A stretch of DNA of 14,009 nucleotides, taken from assembly GCA_002297865.1 (NCBI GenBank), contig DBKX01000207.1, positions 28,963 through 42,971 of the forward strand, written 5' to 3'. This document shows positions 8,214-14,009 of this stretch, in pieces. The position numbers and the translations under genes were made by a program. This DNA comes from Lachnoclostridium sp. UBA739 (GTDB lineage Bacteria > Bacillota_A > Clostridia > Lachnospirales > Lachnospiraceae). Position 1 is the first letter of the stretch; each line of letters begins with the position of its first letter. The notes under the pieces are model-generated. The model was not told where the DNA came from, did not search any database, and saw nothing but the letters and a program-made list of their open reading frames with translations.

Positions 8214-9019
8214 TATGCTTCACCGCCTTCTTGCCCTTCATTAAAACTTGCTCTCTCAGCAGGTGCTAAGAATGATTTTAATTTTTCCTCAATAACACGA
8301 GGATTTTCACCTGCTTGAATTGATAACAAGCCTTCTACTACAACTTCTTTCATTCGAATTTCTTTTGCACTTTTTTGTTTCAGTTTAAGAGCAACTGGAG
8401 TAGCAATCCAGTTTGCTAATATAGAACCATAATAAGTAGTAATCAAGGCAGTTGCCATAGAAGGACCTACTGTTGATGGGTCATCTAATTTCTTTAACAT
8501 GTTAATCAGACCAATCAGTGTACCAATCATACCCCATGCAGGACCCATTGCTGCAATTGTTTCCCAGAAACCTATTGTTGCACCATGTCTATCCTCAATG
8601 GCTGTTAATTCTGATTCTAAAATGCTTCGAACCAATTCAGGGTCAGTTCCATCAACAATTAGAAGAATGCCTTTCTTTAAGAATTCATCTTCCACTTCAT
8701 TTGCTGCCTCTTCCAAAGCAAGCAAACCTTCTTTTCTTGCTACATTAGATAAGTCGATAATCTTATGTATTATCTCACCCTCTGATGCCTGCGTTACTTT
8801 CATAATCAAAGTAATACTCTTTAAATTTTTCACAAATACACCTAGCGATTCTGATTGTGCCAACACCGCCATAAAAGAACCACCAAACGTAATAAGAATA
8901 GATTGTACATGGATAAATGATGTAGCTTTTGCAAAATCAACTGCACCATTTTCGTACACCATACCAAATATCATCAGTACAAAACTTAATACAAGACCAA
9001 TAATCGAAGCTAAATCCAT
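8213..9019 (-). CDS. motA: Flagellar stator protein MotA (PomA-like)
   Basis: MotA forms the pentameric ring around the MotB dimer and transmits torque to FliG. The 268-residue product has four hydrophobic segments (about 3-22, 36-53, 152-173, 184-207) and a cytoplasmic loop with charged torque residues (ARKEGLLALEE, 94-104; EDRH, 142-145). Near the channel it has GMIGTLIGL with T167, LDDPSTVGP with P181, and ALITTYYGSILAN with T194/T195. Threonines in these positions are the sodium-site residues of Vibrio PomA, while the proton-type Bacillus MotA has alanine at the first. The C-terminal QAGENPRVIEEKL is family typical. The ATG at 9019 has GGTGGTGA upstream. The gene is coupled to motB. Confidence 0.95.
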   Translation of the reverse strand: MDLASIIGLVLSFVLMIFGMVYENGAVDFAKATSFIHVQSILITFGGSFMAVLAQSESLGVFVKNLKSITLIMKVTQASEGEIIHKIIDLSNVARKEGLLALEEAANEVEDEFLKKGILLIVDGTDPELVRSILESELTAIEDRHGATIGFWETIAAMGPAWGMIGTLIGLINMLKKLDDPSTVGPSMATALITTYYGSILANWIATPVALKLKQKSAKEIRMKEVVVEGLLSIQAGENPRVIEEKLKSFLAPAERASFNEGQEGGEA

Positions 9020-9034
9020 AACCTCTCACCACCT

Positions 9035-9223
9035 TTAATTTTTACTAAATATTTCTTTTTTGTATAATAAAACAAGATTTGTTACATCCTGTCTACTTTC
9101 CTTAACAATATACATCTTGCCAGATGCTAGCGTTATCACCGTATCCGGTGTATCTTCTATTTTTTCAATCAATTCACAATTTAAGGTGAATTTTTTTCCA
9201 TTCATACGTGTTAATTCAATCAA
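9035..9223 (-). CDS. flbD: Flagellar protein FlbD (SwrD family), TTG start
   Basis: FlbD is a very small protein encoded next to flgE in Gram-positive and spirochete flagellar operons; the Bacillus orthologue SwrD is known to increase motor power. I place the start at the TTG at 9223, giving 62 residues beginning MIELTRMNGKKFTLNCELIE, which matches the usual family N-terminus. It is preceded by GGAGGG at 9232-9237 with 8 bases of spacing. A longer reading from an ATG at 9265 adds 14 residues but would run through both this ribosome site and a hairpin. The core TPDTVITLASGKMYIVKES (25-43) is characteristic. It lies 15 bases before motA, so a link with stator function fits. Confidence 0.9.
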   Translation of the reverse strand: MIELTRMNGKKFTLNCELIEKIEDTPDTVITLASGKMYIVKESRQDVTNLVLLYKKEIFSKN

Positions 9224-9231
9224 ACCTGCTA

Positions 9232-9237
9232 CCCTCC
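9232..9237 (-). promoter_or_regulatory. Ribosome binding site that sets the flbD TTG start
   Basis: GGAGGG on the minus strand, 8 bases before the TTG at 9223. It falls inside the longer alternative reading frame from 9265, which argues for the short 62-residue form. Confidence 0.8.
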
Positions 9238-9247
9238 AAACTTTTGC

Positions 9248-9268
9248 TGTATGGGACAAGCCCATACA
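9248..9268 (-). other. Stem-loop between flgE and flbD
   Basis: A perfect 8-base inverted repeat (TGTATGGG and CCCATACA) around a 5-base loop, located 40 bases after the flgE stop and 10 bases before the flbD ribosome site. No U-tract follows on the operon strand, so it is not a standard terminator. It may stabilise the 3' end of the abundant flgE message or mark a processing site. Confidence 0.65.
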
Positions 9269-9308
9269 ACAAGTTTTGGTATTACATTATTTCACTCACA
9301 TCAATTCA

Positions 9309-10730
9309 CTATCGTTTTAAATTAATTAATTCCTCTAACATTGTATCTGTCGTTGTAATTGTTCTGGAATTTGCCTGGAAACCTCTCTGCGTTACAATCA
9401 TATCTGTAAACTGTGCAGATAAGTCTACATTTGACATTTCAAGAGCACCTGTTGTTAAAGATGAACTTCCTGAAGATGGGTCAATACCAATTCCATCAAA
9501 CTCACCTGAGTTCTTTGTCTCTGCAAATAAATTTCCCCCAATCGCTTCTAGACCTGATGGGTTTGCAAACTCTGCTAGTGCAAGCTGTCCTAAATACTTA
9601 TTTGTACCGTTTGAATAGGAACCAATAATTTTACCAGAACCATCAATACTGATAGACTGCATTTCACCAACCTGTTTACCAGCATTTTTGCCATCCTTAT
9701 CTCCTCTAGTAGCTGCAGCTGTTGAAGATCCACCAGATGCATAGTTCGTCATCTTAGAAAAATCAACCTTAATGTCATTGAATAAGCCTGTTACGCCAGT
9801 ATTGATTGTTAAGGTAGCAATACCTTCCTTATCACTTCCCATTGCACTGAATTTACCTGTTGCTTTATCAAATGTTAATGCTACTGCAGTACCTCCCATT
9901 TCAGTAACTGCACCAGTAACAGGATCTACACTAGTAGCTGTCATGGCATTTCCACCAAAATTTACAGTTGGTGCACTTGTAGAAGGAATATATTTTTTTG
10001 TTGTGTCATCATAGCTAGAGAACAGTGACTTTCCATCAGAATTCATAATGTCGCCAACAGAAACATCATAAGTACCTGTTCCATTCTCCTTGAAGTTTAA
10101 TTTAACTGTGTATTTATCACCTTTATTATCATAGATTGTAAAAGAAACTGGAAGACCTTTATCAGCTGCCTGCTTATCTTTTGTATCAATATTTCCAGAT
10201 ACCGTTGCAGCTGCAGTCGCTTCAGGATCTGCATACATTTTATCTGCCGACATTACATTTAAAGCAGATACACTGTCTTTCACAATACCTGTTCCATCTT
10301 CAGTAGCTTTCCATCCCATTACTGTTGCACCACCTGAAGTACATAATGTACCAGCTGCATCAATTTTAAAAGCACCTGCTTTTGTAAAGTAATTTGTACC
10401 ACCTTGATTAACAATGAAGAATCCATCGCCATTAATCATAACATCAAATGGATTATCTGTTGTTTGTGTACCGCCTGCTACAGATGCATTGGTTGTAATA
10501 CCATTAACGACGGAACCAAGACCAATCTGCATTGCGTTCTTACCAGCAGCACCAGTATCTGCATTAGGTCCCGAAGCAGATTGTGTTGTTTGATATAAAA
10601 CATCCGAAAATGTTACTGTGCTTGATTTAAAACCTACTGTGTTAACATTTGCAATATTATTACCTATTACGTCCATTTTTGTCTGATGTGCTTTTAAACC
10701 CGCAACACCAGAGTACATTGATCTCATCAT
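9309..10730 (-). CDS. flgE: Flagellar hook protein FlgE
   Basis: FlgE polymerises to form the hook, the universal joint between basal body and filament. The 473-residue product carries the conserved rod/hook N-terminus (MYSGVAGLKAHQ, then MDVIGNNIANVNTVGFK at 19-35), the NGDGFFIV motif of the inner domain, a long variable surface region (about 170-370) rich in Thr, Gly and Ala, and the conserved C-terminus (EMSNVDLSAQFTDMIVTQRG, then QANSRTITTTDTMLEELINL). Length is within the usual range. Two adjacent ATGs occur (10730 and 10727); AGGAGG lies 10 bases before the first, so 10730 is favoured. A 15-codon ORF ends across this start. FlgG-type rod proteins share the ends, but the long middle and the flgD neighbourhood support FlgE. 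Confidence 0.95.
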   Translation of the reverse strand: MMRSMYSGVAGLKAHQTKMDVIGNNIANVNTVGFKSSTVTFSDVLYQTTQSASGPNADTGAAGKNAMQIGLGSVVNGITTNASVAGGTQTTDNPFDVMINGDGFFIVNQGGTNYFTKAGAFKIDAAGTLCTSGGATVMGWKATEDGTGIVKDSVSALNVMSADKMYADPEATAAATVSGNIDTKDKQAADKGLPVSFTIYDNKGDKYTVKLNFKENGTGTYDVSVGDIMNSDGKSLFSSYDDTTKKYIPSTSAPTVNFGGNAMTATSVDPVTGAVTEMGGTAVALTFDKATGKFSAMGSDKEGIATLTINTGVTGLFNDIKVDFSKMTNYASGGSSTAAATRGDKDGKNAGKQVGEMQSISIDGSGKIIGSYSNGTNKYLGQLALAEFANPSGLEAIGGNLFAETKNSGEFDGIGIDPSSGSSSLTTGALEMSNVDLSAQFTDMIVTQRGFQANSRTITTTDTMLEELINLKR

Positions 10731-10774
10731 AACTTACTTACCTCCTGTTGGTGTCCCCGCATTTCCTCTGTCAT
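10727..10774 (-). CDS. Possible 15-codon leader ORF overlapping the flgE start
   Basis: An ATG at 10774 opens a short frame (MTEEMRGHQQEVSKL) whose TGA stop overlaps the first flgE ATG in the coupling arrangement ATGA. An AGGAGG sequence (10789-10794 region) lies about 13 bases before its ATG, which is long spacing, and the ATG falls in the loop of a predicted hairpin. It could be a coupling leader or a chance frame. No function is proposed. Confidence 0.25.
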   Translation of the reverse strand: MTEEMRGHQQEVSKL

Positions 10775-10784
10775 TCAGAAATGC
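10759..10784 (-). other. Stem-loop upstream of the flgE ribosome site
   Basis: Seven-base arms GCATTTC and GAAATGC with a 12-base loop that can pair further (CTG/CAG). It lies between two AGGAGG sequences, about 12 bases before the flgE ribosome site. No U-tract follows. It may affect translation of flgE or of the short leader frame. Confidence 0.45.
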
Positions 10785-10818
10785 ACGCCTCCTAAAAAGG
10801 TCCAGCGCTTATTAGGAC

Positions 10819-11211
10819 TTAATTAATTACTGCACCGTCTATATTCGTAAAGACGGAACTCTCTAATTCTTTCACTGCTGTTATTACCGTATTACTTTTC
10901 GTATTTACGATAAATGCCAAATCATCTACCATTACCAATGATTCTTGTATTCCCTTTGCCTTTGCTTTTCCTGCACCATCTTTCAAACGTTCCATCTGCT
11001 CAGACGAAATTGAAATATTTCTATTTTGAAGGCGCAAGCTTGCATGTTTTGAAAATTTTAATTCATTAACAGATTCCTGCTGTTTCTGTAGTAATATCTG
11101 TTGGAAAGATTTTTCCTGTCCAATTGGCTTCTTAATACCAACCTTGTTTCCAGAAAAGAGTTTCCCTGTCATCTGTTCAATGGATGTCTTATTATTGGTT
11201 ATATGATTCAT
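10819..11211 (-). CDS. Uncharacterised flagellar operon protein (TIGR02530-like)
   Basis: This small soluble protein resembles the TIGR02530 'flagellar operon protein' family, found between flgD and flgE in many Firmicutes and with no firmly known role. I choose the ATG at 11211 (130 residues), because GGAGGT lies directly before it at 11216-11221; a longer reading from a TTG at 11235 has no ribosome site. The N-terminal third is polar. The conserved part begins LKFSKHASLRLQNRNI (about 52-67), continues through GAGKAKAKGIQESLVMVDDL (about 79-98) and FIVNTKSNTVITA, and ends VFTNIDGAVI. There is no signal peptide or membrane helix. The neighbours suggest a role in hook assembly or its control, which is inference. 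Family assignment is from memory of the motif. Confidence 0.82.
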   Translation of the reverse strand: MNHITNNKTSIEQMTGKLFSGNKVGIKKPIGQEKSFQQILLQKQQESVNELKFSKHASLRLQNRNISISSEQMERLKDGAGKAKAKGIQESLVMVDDLAFIVNTKSNTVITAVKELESSVFTNIDGAVIN

Positions 11212-11215
11212 ATCT

Positions 11216-11221
11216 ACCTCC
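11216..11221 (-). promoter_or_regulatory. Ribosome binding site that sets the start of the TIGR02530-like gene
   Basis: GGAGGT on the minus strand, 4 bases before the ATG at 11211. It lies inside the longer possible frame from the TTG at 11235, so the shorter 130-residue form is preferred. Confidence 0.75.
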
Positions 11222-11290
11222 ATGTATCGAATCAACGAAAAGGACCAAGGTAATCATCTCTATGGAATGAGCATCTAAAATATGAAAGTT

Positions 11291-12097
11291 CTATACCTCT
11301 TTTGGGGTTTCCTCTTCCTTTTTCTCTGTATCCTCTGTCTCCCCATCAGACTCCTTGTCAACTTCAGGTTTGCCAGTAACATTTACACTTACTTTATCTG
11401 TTATAGTGGTTTCTAACGGATCATTAAATAAGAACATTATCTTATAATTTCCTTCTTCCAGATCACTAAATGCCTTTTCAGATATTGTGACAATATTTGT
11501 CTCTGAGTTAAAGCTTAACAGACTCTTATCAACTACTTTACCATTTAAAAGAACGGCAAAACTTGATGCTTTTCCAGTATCCTTTCCTAGGTCAATCTTT
11601 ACACTAACATCTGATGGTTTTTCATGATTGTATTCTAGCTTCTGTTCTTCAATCGCTGGTGCATTCTGTTGTGCACTATATAATGGCGAAATGATTGTGA
11701 GTAACTTATCTGATGCATACAATGTTCCACCAATTGAATAATACGCCTTTCCACCTGAAACAGTTACGTAATCTACAGTTCCCTGCACATATCCTTCTTT
11801 ATTTTCTGCTTTTACTTGAACTTCCTGCCCAATCATGGTAAAAGCTTGTGTCTGAGCAAATGAATTATTCAAATTTTGCATCTGCTCTAAGGACGAAAAT
11901 GAAGCTAACTGTGAAATAAATTCTGTGTCTGATGAAGGATTTAATGGGTCCTGATACTGCATCTGTGTACATAGCAACTGTAAAAAAGCATCTTTTCCAA
12001 GTTCACTCGTCCCTTTTGTTACCTTTTTCTTAACAGGATCACTATCATACTGTTGAACTACTCCATCTTTTACTGGAGCACTTAAATTTGTTGCCAT
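11291..12097 (-). CDS. flgD: Flagellar hook cap / hook assembly protein FlgD
   Basis: FlgD sits at the tip of the growing hook as a scaffold that allows FlgE subunits to polymerise, and it is shed afterwards. The 268-residue product has the conserved N-terminal segment (GKDAFLQLLCTQMQYQDPLNP, 34-54; then EFISQLASFSSLEQM, 59-73), followed by TMIGQEVQVK and beta-rich cap domains to about residue 242. The last 25 or so residues form an acidic, Glu/Lys/Thr-rich tail (DKESDGETEDTEKKEEETP) that is not part of the core family fold. The ATG at 12097 has AAGGAGG 6-7 bases upstream. It follows fliK by 12 bases, and FliK and FlgD both act on the hook. Confidence 0.95.
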   Translation of the reverse strand: MATNLSAPVKDGVVQQYDSDPVKKKVTKGTSELGKDAFLQLLCTQMQYQDPLNPSSDTEFISQLASFSSLEQMQNLNNSFAQTQAFTMIGQEVQVKAENKEGYVQGTVDYVTVSGGKAYYSIGGTLYASDKLLTIISPLYSAQQNAPAIEEQKLEYNHEKPSDVSVKIDLGKDTGKASSFAVLLNGKVVDKSLLSFNSETNIVTISEKAFSDLEEGNYKIMFLFNDPLETTITDKVSVNVTGKPEVDKESDGETEDTEKKEEETPKEV

Positions 12098-12109
12098 ACC
12101 TTTCCTCCT

Positions 12110-13435
12110 TTATGCTGAGAAATCAACTGTTCCATTACTTCTAATTGTTCGAACTTCTTCCTCTTCTTCTGTCTCCTCTTTACCGTCTTCTAAACCTCGT
12201 AGCTTTCCTAAATTACCACGACGCTTATTTTGATTTTGGAAACTGCTCTCTCCATTTTTATTAGAGAACTGGTCTTGCGACAAGCCTTGTTCTGCAACCA
12301 TAACTTCAATTGCTTCTACTTTGACACCCTGCTCATTGAGACTTTCTCTCAAGGTAGTCATCTGACTTTCTAACGCTTCTTTTGCCAATTGATTTTCCAC
12401 TATAAAAGTAGCAGTCATTTCGCCATTTTTGGAAACAACCGAAACATTGACTTTTCCAAGATTTTCAGGATTTAATTGCATTTCCATACTAGTGGAATCA
12501 CTTGAAAGAGTAACCTTTATTTTCTCAACAACCTGATTCACAATATCTTGCATTTGCTGCAATCTTTCTGCGCTATCCATCTCAATCTGCCCAGTTTGCT
12601 GAACTGACTCACTTAATTTCTGTACGAACTGACTAAGCTGTGCATCTTGAAAATCTGTATGTCCGTTAGATTTATTCCTACTAAACTGATTTTGTTCTTT
12701 ACCAGATGCCTCCTCTTTTTGAACCGTTATAACAGGTTCTTTCGTAACAGGAGTTTCTTCTACAGAAGACTCCTCTACTGGTTTCATATCCTGATTCATA
12801 TCAGCTGGCTGCTCCTTCTGCTCTAGCACTTCACTAAAATCAGTAGATGCCAATACCTCTGAAGCTTTTGAGAATTCCTGCAAGTTAACAGATTCTGTAA
12901 ACGTCTCAACTGTTTGTAATAACTCTTTCATTTGGTTACACAAACCTTCATTGGTCAAAAGATCTGTTGGCTCATTTACACCATTTACCTTTAAAAGTAA
13001 ATCCTGCAGTATGTTCGGATTTAATAAATCCATAGCTGTAAAGCCTGATTCAGCCATGACTTTTTCTAGTTCATCCAGAGAGATATCGAGAATCTTTGCT
13101 ATCTGCTCTTTTAACTGCACAACACTTTCAAGTGCTTCTCCTAACGCAACATCACCTTGTTCTGTTGTTTGACTTTCAACAGCTTGATTCACCTGCTGAT
13201 AATCGCTTTCGGTAGGATTTTGAAGATTTTTAGCAGCTGATGCAGTTTCTTGAAGTTTCTCTTTTGTTGTCTGAATGGAACTAATTGACTGATTTTTGCT
13301 CCCGTGTTGTTCGGAATTTCCTGCACTTGATGACATGATATCTGAAAATTTTGTTTTAGCCGATGATGTCTTTGCACTACCAGAAGCAACAATGTTCCCA
13401 ATGTTTACTGGATTAATCTTACTTACCTGTGCCAT
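12110..13435 (-). CDS. fliK: Flagellar hook-length control protein FliK
   Basis: FliK is exported during hook growth, measures hook length and triggers the FlhB switch to filament export. The 441-residue product has a long, low-complexity Ser/Gln/Glu-rich N-terminal region (1-300), as expected of the ruler part, and a C-terminal Flg_hook domain (about 305-385) with LNPENLGKVNVSV (321-333), QLAKEALESQMTTLRESL and the following GVKVEAIEVMV. A charged tail with a glutamate run (419-427) ends the protein. The ATG at 13435 has AAGGAGG close upstream. Ruler regions diverge rapidly, so the identification rests on the C-terminal domain and on position before flgD. Confidence 0.92.
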   Translation of the reverse strand: MAQVSKINPVNIGNIVASGSAKTSSAKTKFSDIMSSSAGNSEQHGSKNQSISSIQTTKEKLQETASAAKNLQNPTESDYQQVNQAVESQTTEQGDVALGEALESVVQLKEQIAKILDISLDELEKVMAESGFTAMDLLNPNILQDLLLKVNGVNEPTDLLTNEGLCNQMKELLQTVETFTESVNLQEFSKASEVLASTDFSEVLEQKEQPADMNQDMKPVEESSVEETPVTKEPVITVQKEEASGKEQNQFSRNKSNGHTDFQDAQLSQFVQKLSESVQQTGQIEMDSAERLQQMQDIVNQVVEKIKVTLSSDSTSMEMQLNPENLGKVNVSVVSKNGEMTATFIVENQLAKEALESQMTTLRESLNEQGVKVEAIEVMVAEQGLSQDQFSNKNGESSFQNQNKRRGNLGKLRGLEDGKEETEEEEEVRTIRSNGTVDFSA

Positions 13436-13466
13436 AACTTCCTCCTTTCTTAAAATGATATTTATG

Positions 13467-13487
13467 CTAAGACCTTTCGGTTCTTAG
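13467..13487 (-). other. GAAA-tetraloop stem-loop between the motE-like gene and fliK
   Basis: Arms CTAAGAACC and GGTCTTAG enclose a GAAA loop, a stable GNRA tetraloop, giving 8 pairs with one bulged A. It starts 14 bases after the upstream stop and lies about 20 bases before the fliK ribosome site. The following bases (CATAAATATC) are not a U-tract, so termination is unlikely; a processing or stability role is possible. Confidence 0.65.
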
Positions 13488-13501
13488 TAGCTTTATTCTT
13501 G

Positions 13502-14009
13502 CTATTCATCTAGAGTCGTCATTCTTTTCGTCACTTTTGCTGCCGTTGCTGGATCTAATGCATTCATAATCGCAGAAGCCTGTTTATTACCCATTGAGGA
13601 AATAATGCCACATACAGTATCAAGATCGTCAGCACACATAATTTCCAATACTTTTGCTGCGCTTGCTGGATCCATTTTGGCATACCGTTTTGCTTCTTCT
13701 TTTATCTTTTCGTCATATTGAAGCTGTTCCACAACCTGACGATAGATCTCTGCTGCATTTTCTGGCTGAATTTCTTCATAATACTGTTTGTATTCTTCTA
13801 TGGAAGGTGCTTGTTCAGCAAAAACTACTTTCTTATCAAACTCCTTCACTCTATCTTGAAACTTCTTATACTCTTCTTCATATACCTGTAAACGCTCTAC
13901 TTCTGCTTTTAAATCTTTAATTGTATCACTATCACTCTCATCTTGATTTTGATAATCTGCAAGTTTAAGTTCTAATTCTTTTATCCTAGCAGTCGCGTTT
14001 TCTAATGTA
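13502..14009 (-). CDS. MotE/YlxF-like coiled-coil protein with MgtE-N-type repeats (N-terminus beyond right edge)
   Basis: The frame is open from the right edge to the TAG at 13502, giving 168 visible residues; the start lies outside the window. An internal GTG at 13849 is probably not the real start, because the coding sequence continues upstream without a stop. The first 60 residues are a charged, probable coiled coil (IKDLKAEVERLQVYEEEYKK, 30-49). The C-terminal part carries three related helical repeats: IQPENAAEIYRQV (80-92), MDPASAAKVLEIM (112-124) and LDPATAAKVTKRM (151-163), as in the MgtE N-terminal domain. Proteins of this plan lie between fliJ and fliK in Bacillus (YlxF), and MotE of rhizobia is related. 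A membrane anchor is expected in the missing part. Its exact role here is unknown. Confidence 0.8.
   Translation of the reverse strand, partial: TLENATARIKELELKLADYQNQDESDSDTIKDLKAEVERLQVYEEEYKKFQDRVKEFDKKVVFAEQAPSIEEYKQYYEEIQPENAAEIYRQVVEQLQYDEKIKEEAKRYAKMDPASAAKVLEIMCADDLDTVCGIISSMGNKQASAIMNALDPATAAKVTKRMTTLDE

Noticed and set aside
8499..9038. A 179-codon open frame on the plus strand opposite motA
   Set aside because: It is the complement of a well-conserved motA, has no ribosome site or family features, and all neighbours run on the minus strand.
9269..9308. TTGATG as a possible -35 box upstream of flbD
   Set aside because: The sequence 17 bases downstream (TACCAA) matches only 3 of 6 bases of the -10 consensus.
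11222..11290. A short frame starting ATGATTACCTTGG upstream of the TIGR02530-like gene
   Set aside because: It has no ribosome site, no clear hairpin, and overlaps the next gene out of frame without a coupling arrangement.
1..14009. A search for a hidden mobile element, defence system, CRISPR array, tRNA or riboswitch
   Set aside because: All but the short gaps are filled by canonical flagellar genes on one strand; I saw no direct repeats, transposase motifs, tRNA-like folds or spacer arrays.

Overview
This window is one uninterrupted stretch of a flagellar/chemotaxis (fla/che) operon. All seventeen recognisable genes lie on the minus strand, so transcription runs from high to low coordinates. 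The low G+C content, strong GGAGG ribosome sites, tight spacing and occasional TTG starts point to a Gram-positive Firmicute. The gene order (fliK, flgD, flgE, flbD, fliL, fliM, fliY, cheY, fliO-P-Q-R, flhB, flhA) matches the Bacillus/Clostridium fla/che layout. FliY rather than a short FliN, and motA-motB placed between flbD and fliL, suggest the class Clostridia, possibly Lachnospiraceae. The family assignment is an inference and was not checked by search.

Layout in transcription order: a MotE/YlxF-like coiled-coil protein entering from the right edge (N-terminus missing); hook-building genes fliK, flgD, an uncharacterised TIGR02530-type flagellar operon protein, flgE and flbD; stator genes motA and motB; fliL; switch and signalling genes fliM, fliY and cheY; export-gate genes fliO, fliP, fliQ, fliR, flhB; and flhA, which runs off the left edge after 226 codons. 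No gap between genes exceeds about 100 bases. I see no mobile element, RNA gene, CRISPR array or intrinsic terminator.

How the parts work together: FliOPQR, FlhB and FlhA form the flagellar type III export gate. FliK measures hook length and triggers the FlhB specificity switch. FlgD caps the growing hook, which is made of FlgE. MotA/MotB, with FliL, form the ion-driven stator. FliM and FliY form the rotor switch, which binds phosphorylated CheY, and FliY also carries CheY-P phosphatase motifs.

I found no undescribed multi-gene system here; this is a canonical operon. The points worth a second look are small: a good sigma-A-like promoter inside the operon just before fliM, followed by a hairpin at the predicted transcript start; hairpins without U-tracts in front of several ribosome sites; a 15-codon leader ORF overlapping the flgE start; sodium-type (PomA/PomB-like) residues in the stator; a tandem methionine-rich repeat in the FliY linker; and the conserved but uncharacterised gene between flgD and flgE.
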